A stretch of 64,000 nt of DNA, taken from NCBI RefSeq assembly GCF_002252585.1, contig NZ_NQLD01000008.1. One strand, written 5' to 3'. The notes beneath the pieces are model-generated. The model was not told where the DNA came from, did no database searches, and was given only the letters and a program-made list of their open reading frames with translations. How positions within the stretch are numbered: position 1 is the stretch's first letter; the number at the start of each line of letters is the position of its first letter. The position numbers were made by a program, and so were the translations under genes. This DNA is from Methanocatella intestini. Lineage in GTDB: Archaea; Methanobacteriota; Methanobacteria; Methanobacteriales; Methanobacteriaceae. Positions 57,552-64,000 of the stretch are shown piece after piece.

Positions 57552-58409
57552 TTAGTAATAAGTAGGAGTCATAACTCCCATTTTTGCTCTTCTTTCTATT
57601 TCTTTTTTACCTTTGTCTTTTTTACCTTTAGCTAATTTTTCAAGTAAACCAAGACCAGGTTTTACATCATCCATAGGTTTTGTTTCAATTAAACCAGCAT
57701 CTACTGCAGCTGAAAAAACATCTACACCTGCACCAGTTCTGGTTAATACAGTAGACCATCCATCTGGAGCACCAACAGATCCTGTTGAAATATCTGCAAA
57801 TTCACAAACATAATCATTACAGACATTACATCCTGCTTGTTCATATCCATGAGTGGATTTAATTGGAATACCTTGAGGTTCATCACTACCTTCGGTGTAT
57901 ATCCAGAATTTTCCTTTTCCAATATCCATTTTTGTTACTTTATCCAAATCAACATCCATTAAACCTTTAGTAAAAGTATCTAATGAAGCCATTGGGAAGT
58001 TTTCCATACAAAAGATACCAATTAATAAGTTAATTTTATCAGCAATAAATCTTGTGGAAAATGGATATGCTTGCATTTTTCTAATACCCTGCATTTGACA
58101 AGGAGTAACAACAGTTCCAATTGATTCAATACCATATTGACGTGCTGCTTCTTTTATTCCCCATACATTAGGAGACATTGAATATTTAGTTCCGGCAGCT
58201 GCAAGAACTTCATCAGCAGTGGTAGCTATTTCTGGAACAGGAACCCAGTCATCACCTGGGTCTCCAGCTACAACAGCACCTTCAATAATATTATTTTCTA
58301 ATGCATAAATAAGTAATGCGGAAGCAATACCACCGTCTTGAGCTACTTCCTGAATTCTTTTATCAGTGGATCTAGCTGCTACAGCTTCTTTATAAGTACC
58401 TAATACCAT
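57552..58409 (-). CDS. frhB: F420-reducing hydrogenase, beta subunit
   Basis: 285 residues. FrhB carries FAD and a 4Fe-4S cluster and passes electrons to F420. Family segments: TDKRIQEVAQDGGIASALL, GTKYSMSPNVWGIKEAA, VVTPCQMQGIRKMQAYPF and the cluster region CNVCNDYVCEFADIS. AGGAGGAG lies before ATG 58409; the TTG at 58415 is rejected for lack of spacing. It is the last gene of the frhADGB operon, 12 bases after frhG. Confidence 0.96.
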   Translation of the reverse strand: MVLGTYKEAVAARSTDKRIQEVAQDGGIASALLIYALENNIIEGAVVAGDPGDDWVPVPEIATTADEVLAAAGTKYSMSPNVWGIKEAARQYGIESIGTVVTPCQMQGIRKMQAYPFSTRFIADKINLLIGIFCMENFPMASLDTFTKGLMDVDLDKVTKMDIGKGKFWIYTEGSDEPQGIPIKSTHGYEQAGCNVCNDYVCEFADISTGSVGAPDGWSTVLTRTGAGVDVFSAAVDAGLIETKPMDDVKPGLGLLEKLAKGKKDKGKKEIERRAKMGVMTPTYY

Positions 58410-58421
58410 AATCAACTCCTC

Positions 58422-59252
58422 CTAAAGTCCTGTATCCTTTTTAATTTGTGTTAAAGGTAACCATGATCTTGGACACATTGTGTAACAAGAACCACATTTA
58501 ATACATCTGTCAGTATTAATAGTCGGTCTGCCTTCAACCATATCTATAGCTCTAGTTTGACATGCAAGAGCACAACTTCCACAGCCGCTACATAATCCTT
58601 GACGGATAATGTTGTTTAATACATCACAACCGCATGCAGTAGCACAAGTTGCTAAATCAAGTGCTGGTTGTAAGTATTCCATATCACCATTACATAATGC
58701 AACAACAGTTTTTGCAATCATTTCAGGAGATACTGGACAACCTGGAAGTGCTACATCTACTTTTACTAATGAACTAACTGGTAAGAAAGATTCATGTTTA
58801 GGTTGAGCTTGTTGTCCTCCACGAGCATAAGTTGTAAAACAACCATTAAGAGCACAAGAACCAAATGCACAAATCAGATCAGATTTTTCTCTAGCTTCTA
58901 AAAGCTCATGTACACTGTGTTCATCTTGCAAACATACAGAACCTTCAATTAAACATAAGTCCATTTCTGGCATTTCCCATAAGTCAACTAAAGTTTGACC
59001 ATAAACAATATCTACCATATCTGTAAGTACAACATCTAAAATGTCATAGTTTTCAGTTAAGGACATACCGTCTCCAGTACAACCACTTAAGTGAATGTAA
59101 CCTATACGTGGTTTGTTGGTTGCTGTTTCTTTTTTGGTTTCTGCTACAGGAGCTGCTGTTTCTTCAACTTCAGGAGCAGATTCTATTTTTTGTTTGGTTT
59201 CTGCTTTAGGTTTTTCAGAACCACCAAAAGCTTTTCTAATTTTATCAAACAT
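58422..59252 (-). CDS. frhG: F420-reducing hydrogenase, gamma (small) subunit
   Basis: 276 residues. The NiFe hydrogenase small subunit with the electron-relay clusters. After a charged Lys/Glu/Ala-rich stretch (about 10-45), the core begins HLSGCTGDGMSL (proximal cluster Cys) with LIEGSVC, FGSCALNGC and ALPGCPVSPE. The C-terminal ferredoxin part has two 4Fe-4S sets: CSGCGSCALAC and CIKCGSCYTMCP. Its ATG overlaps the frhD stop (TAATG). Confidence 0.96.
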   Translation of the reverse strand: MFDKIRKAFGGSEKPKAETKQKIESAPEVEETAAPVAETKKETATNKPRIGYIHLSGCTGDGMSLTENYDILDVVLTDMVDIVYGQTLVDLWEMPEMDLCLIEGSVCLQDEHSVHELLEAREKSDLICAFGSCALNGCFTTYARGGQQAQPKHESFLPVSSLVKVDVALPGCPVSPEMIAKTVVALCNGDMEYLQPALDLATCATACGCDVLNNIIRQGLCSGCGSCALACQTRAIDMVEGRPTINTDRCIKCGSCYTMCPRSWLPLTQIKKDTGL

Positions 59253-59725
59253 TATTTTACCCCGATTTCTTTTAAAATAATATCCATAGCTTCAGGAATT
59301 GCCTTTTCAACAGGTTCAGTTAAACCCATTTCAACATCAGGAGAGGAAATCTCTTGAGGTTTGCATCCAACAATAATCACTTCACAATCTTTAGCAAGGT
59401 CGTGAAGAGGCTCTTCAACAGGCCAGGAATGAACATTTTCATATTTTCCTCTAGGCATGTCATAAGGGCTAAATACTTTAACAGTCCCCGGTTCTGCATC
59501 AAACTCAACAACATCAATTACAATAACTTTTTTCCAATATTCATCAGGAAGAGAAAAAATAAAGTGTGTTGCTCCTGTTCCAGCATCAATAAACATAACT
59601 TCGTCAGGCATTTCTTTGTCTTCGAAATATTCTTCCAATTTATGAATCACAAATGGTCCAAAACCATCATCTTTAAATAAAATATTTCCGCATCCCACAA
59701 CGATTGTCTCTGCATGATAAGGCAT
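59252..59725 (-). CDS. frhD: Hydrogenase maturation protease FrhD
   Basis: 157 residues. A HycI/HybD-type endopeptidase that trims the FrhA C-terminus once nickel is inserted. Motifs: VVGCGNILFKDDGFGPFV (the Asp near residue 20 is a nickel-sensing ligand), FIDAGTGATHFIF, and IVIDVVEFDAEPG. GGAGGA precedes the ATG. It lies between frhA and frhG as in the standard operon. Confidence 0.95.
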   Translation of the reverse strand: MPYHAETIVVGCGNILFKDDGFGPFVIHKLEEYFEDKEMPDEVMFIDAGTGATHFIFSLPDEYWKKVIVIDVVEFDAEPGTVKVFSPYDMPRGKYENVHSWPVEEPLHDLAKDCEVIIVGCKPQEISSPDVEMGLTEPVEKAIPEAMDIILKEIGVK

Positions 59726-59744
59726 ATAATTTCCTCCTAGCTCC

Positions 59745-60962
59745 TTATATTCTCACCATATCGTTTTTAAGTATGCTTTTATCCTCATCATCAACTACCA
59801 TTACATGAGTTGCACATGATAAACATGGGTCATAAGCTCTGATAACATCTGCACCAAATTCGTGATGGAAACCTTCAGTAGCTGGTCCCATTGTTGGAAT
59901 ATTCCAGGTAGTTGGTACAATAGCTGAATAGAATTGGATTTTACTATCTTTAACAGTAGCCATGTGTACATTAGTACCCCTAGGTCCTTCAATTACACCA
60001 ATACCTAATTTACCAGTTCCTCTATCATCATAATCAGCTCTAGCTGGAGCAGAAGTATCAATTTGTTCAAGAAGATCAATAGTTAAATTATAATTATTTA
60101 ACATTTCCTCAGCTCTAGCTACATGTTGAGCAACTACACCTTTGTCTTTAAATCCGTTGAATTTTTCCATTCTTGCTCTAGGACCTGTTTCAACATTTTT
60201 ACCATTAATTAAAGGAATGGTTGTACATGCTTTTTTACCTATTTCAGGATCATCATACCAAGCTTCTGGTAAAACTTCTGAGAAATTATCATAATCAAAT
60301 TCATCAAGATTACCATATGATGGACTAGATGCTAAAAGTGGTACATCAACAACACCTAAACCTTCAGGAAGTTCTCTTGCAGCAATGAATGATTTCATTA
60401 ATTCCACATGTTTTTCAAAATCAGGTTTAAAAGCTTTTAATCTATCAATTAATTTGTCTTTTGTAGCTGAAGTAATATTTCTAGCCATACCACCTATCCT
60501 AATATCAGATGGATGAATACCTTCACCAGCAAGCATATCAACTACATATTGCACATTTTTCCTAACAGCAGACACACTTTTAACTGCAGTAGTGAAATCT
60601 TCTTCAGGTACAAAATCAGGTGCAATTAAAAAATGATGAATTGCAGCACTGTTAACACTGTGAGCAGCCAAAGTAGCTTCCCTTAATAATTTTCCTGCTT
60701 TAGGAACTTCGATATCTAATGAATGGTCGACAGCTTCTACAGAAGCTAAAGTGTGTGGTATTGGGCAGACACCACAAATCCTTTGACATAAAACAGGAGC
60801 TGTTTCAGGATTTTTACCTGCAACCATTTTTTCTAAACCCCTAACTGGAGTGATACTTAAATATCTACCTTTTGTAACAATCCCTTCATCATCGACTTCC
60901 ATGACAAGTTCCGCATGACCCTCTTGACGAGATGTTGGGGATATAACTATTCTGTCTTTCAA
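59745..60962 (-). CDS. frhA: F420-reducing hydrogenase, alpha (large) subunit
   Basis: 405 residues from the TTG start at 60962, preceded by GAGGTGA; longer in-frame starts (61004) add sequence not seen in FrhA, which normally begins close to RIVISPTSRQEGHAE. The NiFe ligands are RICGVC (61-66) and DPCLSCATH (378-386). The tail after the His, 19 residues, is the piece cut off by FrhD. The second site is Cys, not selenocysteine. It is the first gene of the operon. Frh oxidises H2 and reduces F420 for the two F420-dependent steps of methanogenesis. Confidence 0.96.
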   Translation of the reverse strand: MKDRIVISPTSRQEGHAELVMEVDDEGIVTKGRYLSITPVRGLEKMVAGKNPETAPVLCQRICGVCPIPHTLASVEAVDHSLDIEVPKAGKLLREATLAAHSVNSAAIHHFLIAPDFVPEEDFTTAVKSVSAVRKNVQYVVDMLAGEGIHPSDIRIGGMARNITSATKDKLIDRLKAFKPDFEKHVELMKSFIAARELPEGLGVVDVPLLASSPSYGNLDEFDYDNFSEVLPEAWYDDPEIGKKACTTIPLINGKNVETGPRARMEKFNGFKDKGVVAQHVARAEEMLNNYNLTIDLLEQIDTSAPARADYDDRGTGKLGIGVIEGPRGTNVHMATVKDSKIQFYSAIVPTTWNIPTMGPATEGFHHEFGADVIRAYDPCLSCATHVMVVDDEDKSILKNDMVRI

Positions 60963-61226
60963 ATGTGTCACCTCTCTTTTCAAAAAATAATTAGAAACTA
61001 ACATTTAATATTTATAACCAATATTCATATATATAATATAGTTTGTATAATAAATAGAAAAGTATATATACTATAATATAAATTTTTATTAAATGAAGTA
61101 AAATAATTAATAATATGGATTAAATTTATAAGTTAAATTAACCTAATAATATATTATTGTAAAAAAAATAGTACATTCTATTTAAAGTTAATTACAATTT
61201 TATTAATTAAAAATGGAGGTAATAAC
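60963..61226. other. Divergent AT-rich region between frhA and the PepSY protein
   Basis: 264 bases, extremely AT-rich, with many TATA-like runs. On the minus strand GGTTATAAATATTAA (about 61007-61021) is a likely frhA promoter with a start near 60990. On the plus side GGAGGT (61215-61220) is the ribosome site of the next gene. No coding frame seen. Confidence 0.45.
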
Positions 61227-61760
61227 TTGGATAAATCAAATATAATAATTTCTATCATAATTGTTATATGTATTGCTGCTGGAGTTGCTGCTTATGGAAT
61301 AACTAATAGTGAAAATCCAGTTTTCAGTAATTTAAATAGTGTAGACTCCGGTAGTGGTGATTCTGGCAATGGTATTGGAAACAACACAACACACCATGAT
61401 TCCCCAAGTACCAACAGTCATGGAAGCGGAAATGGAGGAACAGGAACAGGTAGTGGAAGTGGTGTTAGTTCAGGTTCTGGATCAGGTTCAAGCTCAAGCT
61501 CCGGATCAGGCTCAGGCTCAGGATCTGGAAGAGGTCATCATCCTACACCTTCACCTACCCCAAGCACTCCAAAAATAACTTCAGGTGAAGCGAAATCAAT
61601 AGCAACTCAAAATATTGAAGCAGTTGGATGGTATGCTGGAACCCCAACATTATCTGCAGACAAAACTGTTTGGTATGTTCCAATTTTTGATCAAAGCGGT
61701 GCAACTGTAGACAGTATTGAAATAAATGCCAATACTGGTGCGGTTATTGGAAGAGGATAA
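61227..61760 (+). CDS. Secreted/membrane PepSY-domain protein with Gly-Ser linker
   Basis: 177 residues with a TTG start six bases after GGAGGT. An N-terminal membrane helix (about 5-25), then a low-complexity Gly/Ser-rich linker (about 40-108) ending in HHPTPSPTPSTP. The C-terminal PepSY-like domain (about 114-177) has ITSGEAKSIATQNI, WYVPIFDQSGA and IEINANTGAVIGRG. PepSY domains often inhibit or bind peptidases; the partner is unknown. Confidence 0.75.
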   Translation: MDKSNIIISIIIVICIAAGVAAYGITNSENPVFSNLNSVDSGSGDSGNGIGNNTTHHDSPSTNSHGSGNGGTGTGSGSGVSSGSGSGSSSSSGSGSGSGSGRGHHPTPSPTPSTPKITSGEAKSIATQNIEAVGWYAGTPTLSADKTVWYVPIFDQSGATVDSIEINANTGAVIGRG

Positions 61761-61835
61761 TTAAATTATCCTCCTTATTTTATTTTTTAAAAATTTTCAA
61801 TTTTAAAATAATAGCTTTAAATATAGTTAACTATA

Positions 61836-61863
61836 AATACTAAAACATACAAAATTTAGTATT
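61836..61863. promoter_or_regulatory. Inverted repeat upstream of tRNA-Arg (UCU)
   Basis: AATACTAAA (61836-61844) and TTTAGTATT (61855-61863) form a perfect 9-bp dyad with a 10-base loop between the TATA-like CTATAAATAC and the tRNA. Confidence 0.35.
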
Positions 61864-61874
61864 GTTGTATATAA

Positions 61875-61948
61875 GGGCCCGTAGCCTAGCTGGATAGGGC
61901 GTCGGACTTCTAATCCGAAGACCCCGGGTTCAAATCCCGGCGGGTCCG
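61875..61948 (+). tRNA. trnR: tRNA-Arg (UCU)
   Basis: 74 nt. Acceptor GGGCCCG/CGGGTCC with G73, anticodon stem TCGGA/TCCGA with loop CTTCTAA (anticodon TCT), T-arm CCGGG-TTCAAAT-CCCGG. CCA is not encoded. A T-run follows at about 61964-61971. Confidence 0.93.
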
Positions 61949-62006
61949 TATTTCTTATAAAATCTTTTTTTAAAAATACAGAACTTATTAAATAATATTT
62001 TAACAT

Positions 62007-62080
62007 GGGCTTGTAGCCTAGTCTGGAAGGGCGTAAGACTCCTAATCTTAAGATCGAGGGTTCAAATCCCTCCAAGTCCG
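62007..62080 (+). tRNA. trnR: tRNA-Arg (CCU)
   Basis: 74 nt. Acceptor GGGCTTG/CAAGTCC with G73, anticodon stem TAAGA/TCTTA with loop CTCCTAA (anticodon CCT), T-arm GAGGG-TTCAAAT-CCCTC. The body resembles the UCU gene 58 bases upstream, suggesting duplication. A T8 run follows at 62083. Confidence 0.93.
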
Positions 62081-62082
62081 TA

Positions 62083-62090
62083 TTTTTTTT
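62083..62090 (+). terminator. T-run terminator after tRNA-Arg (CCU)
   Basis: A run of eight T directly after the second tRNA-Arg gene, the usual archaeal termination signal. Confidence 0.45.
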
Positions 62091-62156
62091 AACTAATTTA
62101 CAATCATTTAGCGATAGCTTTCTTTAAAAAAATTAATTATTGAGGCAAACAAAAAC

Positions 62157-62190
62157 TTTATATATGTTCATATGAATATATGTTCATATG
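62157..62190 (+). promoter_or_regulatory. Promoter and ArsR-type operator overlapping the arsR start
   Basis: TTTATATA (62157-62164) is centred 27 bases before ATG 62188, implying a leaderless start. CATATGAA, six bases, TTCATATG (62169-62190) is a perfect 8-6-8 dyad lying between the TATA box and the start codon, which is its last triplet. This is the expected place and form for an autorepressing ArsR/SmtB operator. Confidence 0.6.
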
Positions 62191-62538
62191 AGTTCAAATG
62201 ATGTATGTGAAATCAAAAGTATCAGAACAGATATTGTTGATGATATTGCTCATAAAATGAAAGATGATGATATTGTTCTAAAAACATGTAATCTTTTTAA
62301 AATATTAGGAGATGCTAACAGAGTAAAGATTATTTTAGCACTCCAATATGATGAATTATGTGTTTGTGAGCTATCATTACTTCTTGATATGAGCCAATCT
62401 AGTATATCACATCAATTAAGACACTTAAGAAATAGTAACATTGTTAAATTTAGAAAAGAAAATAAACAAATATTCTATTCTTTAATTGATGAAGAGATAC
62501 TCAATATCCTTAAAGAAGGCGAAGAATATGCAAACTAA
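62188..62538 (+). CDS. ArsR/SmtB-family metal-sensing repressor
   Basis: 116 residues. A winged-helix repressor with LFKILGDANRVKIILAL, the alpha-3 motif DELCVCELSLLLDMSQSSISHQLRHLR (two Cys of the CVC type that bind soft metals) and a beta-wing FRKENKQIFYSL. An extra N-terminal Cys in DVCEIKS could be a further ligand, as in CadC. It overlaps the P1B-ATPase gene by 11 bases and has an operator at its own start. Metal (Cd/Pb/Zn/As) not resolved. Confidence 0.85.
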   Translation: MSSNDVCEIKSIRTDIVDDIAHKMKDDDIVLKTCNLFKILGDANRVKIILALQYDELCVCELSLLLDMSQSSISHQLRHLRNSNIVKFRKENKQIFYSLIDEEILNILKEGEEYAN

Positions 62539-64000
62539 CCATGCTGCACATAAACATGACCATTCAGAAGAACATCATCATCACTATGATGAAGATGACT
62601 GCTGTAGCCACGACCACCACGAACATCACCACCATCATGACGGAGATGACTGCTGTGGACATGATCATGGTCCAGGATGTGCATGTGAAGCAGATTTATT
62701 AGAAAATATTGATAAAGAAGCAAATGTAGAACAGTCAAAAAAACCATTAGGAATATTTGCAATAGGTATAATCCTTTTAGCATTCGGATATGCATTAGAA
62801 ATGTTTAATGTTGTCAATCCTATTGTAAGTCAGGTAATCTTCCTAATAGCTGTAATTTATGTAGGAAGACACATAATAACAGAAGGGATTGAACATTTAT
62901 TTGAAGGAAAAGTTAAAATTGAATTATTAATTACAATAGCTACCTTTGGAGCATTCCTCCTCCAATCCGGAGAAGAAGGTGCAATGTTAATGATTCTTTT
63001 CTACTTAGGTGAATACCTAGAACATTACTCCCTAAATAAATCTAAAAGCTCATTAATAGAACTTGTTAAATTAACCCCTGATACAGCTATGGTAAAACAT
63101 GGTGATCACGAACACGAAAAAGCAGTAGCAGATATTACAATTGGAGATGTTGTTGTTGTAAGACCTGGAGACAAAATACCTGTTGATGGAATTATTGTTG
63201 AAGGAACAACATCTGTTAACCAGGCTTCAATTACTGGTGAAAGTTTAGCAGTAAGCAAAAGCATTGGAGATGAAGTATATGCATCTACAATAAATGAAGA
63301 GGGATACATTGAAATTGAAGTAAACAAAGGTAACGATGATACAATATTTGCTAAAATTATTGAATTGATTAAAAATTCAGAACAGAACAAAGCACATATT
63401 GATGTATTTATCGACAGATTTGCTGAATATTACACTCCAATTGTTGTAGTATTGGCTATTTTAGTAGCTATTTTACCTCCAATATTATATGGAGCTTCAA
63501 TAACTGACTGGACTTACAGGGCATTAACCCTTTTAGTTATATCCTGTCCTTGTGCATTAGTAATATCCACTCCTGTATCTATAGTATCAGCTATTACTAA
63601 AGGTACTAAAAACGGTATTATTATTAAAGGTGGAGAATATGTTGAAGAATTAGCCAGAATCAAAGAAGTTTTATTTGATAAAACCGGTACTTTAACTGAA
63701 GGTAAACTTGAAATAAATGAAGTTCAAACCTGTGGAGAACATGATAAAGAGGAAATACTTAAAATAGCATGTTCTATTGAATCCAAATCAAAACATCCTA
63801 TTGCACATACATTTGTCCAATACAAAAAAGATCACGGCATTGAATTAGAAGAAGTGGAAAACTTTGAATCAATAGCTGGAAAAGGTTTAAAAGGAGACAT
63901 TAACGGAAAAACTTACTTCATAGGTAACAAAACTTTATTCAGCCAGGACATTAATCTTGAAAATAATGGAATGAGCACTACTGTAATCATCGGAACTGAA
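62528..64000 (+). CDS. P1B-type heavy-metal transporting ATPase (3' end outside window)
   Basis: 491 codons are present; the gene continues past the right edge. Its ATG lies inside the arsR frame. The first 54 residues hold 18 His plus CC and CAC clusters (EEHHHHYDEDDCCSHDHHE...), replacing the usual HMA domain. Membrane helices follow, then the actuator motif TGES, the intramembrane metal site SCPCAL and the phosphorylation loop DKTGTLT. CPC with a His-rich head fits the Zn/Cd/Pb (CadA/ZntA) group. It is controlled with arsR. Confidence 0.92.
   Translation, partial: MQTNHAAHKHDHSEEHHHHYDEDDCCSHDHHEHHHHHDGDDCCGHDHGPGCACEADLLENIDKEANVEQSKKPLGIFAIGIILLAFGYALEMFNVVNPIVSQVIFLIAVIYVGRHIITEGIEHLFEGKVKIELLITIATFGAFLLQSGEEGAMLMILFYLGEYLEHYSLNKSKSSLIELVKLTPDTAMVKHGDHEHEKAVADITIGDVVVVRPGDKIPVDGIIVEGTTSVNQASITGESLAVSKSIGDEVYASTINEEGYIEIEVNKGNDDTIFAKIIELIKNSEQNKAHIDVFIDRFAEYYTPIVVVLAILVAILPPILYGASITDWTYRALTLLVISCPCALVISTPVSIVSAITKGTKNGIIIKGGEYVEELARIKEVLFDKTGTLTEGKLEINEVQTCGEHDKEEILKIACSIESKSKHPIAHTFVQYKKDHGIELEEVENFESIAGKGLKGDINGKTYFIGNKTLFSQDINLENNGMSTTVIIGTE

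Noticed and set aside
59745..59830. Selenocysteine in FrhA
   Set aside because: The C-terminal metal motif reads DPCLSCATH with normal Cys codons and no in-frame TGA.
59801..59992. Minus-strand alternative frame over the end of frhA
   Set aside because: It overlaps the frhA frame on the same strand, and frhA is unambiguous by homology.
62535..62795. Minus-strand His-rich open frame
   Set aside because: It is the antisense shadow of the His-codon-rich start of the P1B-ATPase gene.

Overview
The window is AT-rich archaeal chromosome from a hydrogenotrophic methanogen of the order Methanobacteriales, most likely a host-associated Methanobrevibacter. The case rests on a complete F420-reducing hydrogenase operon (frhADGB), formylmethanofuran:H4MPT formyltransferase (ftr), an AqpM-type aquaporin, Hjc, archaeal tRNA and RNase P RNA genes, TATA-box promoters with many leaderless starts, and a run of giant secreted adhesin-like proteins (ALPs) of the kind found in gut Methanobrevibacter. 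I see no insertion sequence, prophage or CRISPR array.

Layout. 1-11.7 kb: the tail of an unidentified gene; DUF2193-aqpM; a sirtuin; a small secreted Ig-like protein; nnr and sfsA; ftr; a flippase-like membrane protein; the potassium system trkH/trkA; an MBL-fold hydrolase. 11.7-13.1 kb: an intron-containing tRNA-Trp, hjc, and a five-tRNA array (Asn, CAU, Glu, Leu, His). 13.1-20.6 kb: a radical SAM protein with an unusual cluster motif, then gatB / CBS-ParB-like / hisE, GNAT/larB, and hypF divergent from larB. 20.7-22.05 kb: a divergent proteasome-type Ntn hydrolase followed by a tiny 48-residue basic protein. 22.3-26.9 kb: a winged-helix regulator divergent from grpE-dnaK-dnaJ, with operator-like repeats between them. 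27-54.8 kb: four giant ALPs and a secreted CobN-like protein, all on the minus strand. 55.1-56.5 kb: RNase P RNA directly behind initiator tRNA-Met, and two coiled-coil membrane proteins. 56.6-61 kb: map and frhADGB. 61.2-64 kb: a PepSY-domain secreted protein, two tRNA-Arg genes, and an ArsR/P1B-ATPase metal-efflux pair that runs off the window.

How the parts fit. Frh supplies reduced F420 and Ftr acts early in CO2 reduction to methane. HypF and FrhD mature the NiFe hydrogenase. LarB, divergent from hypF, belongs to a second nickel-cofactor pathway. The ALP/CobN block builds cell-surface structures. The chaperone operon appears to be controlled by the adjacent regulator through a TAAC-N5-GTTA site, like the HSR1 heat-shock sites of Archaeoglobus.

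Most notable: (1) the Ntn hydrolase keeps Thr1, Asp17 and Lys33 at proteasome spacing but has large insertions and a small-protein neighbour; (2) several genes, including two surface proteins, have strong Shine-Dalgarno sites that point to ATT start codons, which restore complete signal peptides; (3) a membrane-anchored extracellular CobN-like protein; (4) a tRNA-Trp intron carrying a box C/D guide for its own C34. All calls come from reading the sequence; no database search was run.
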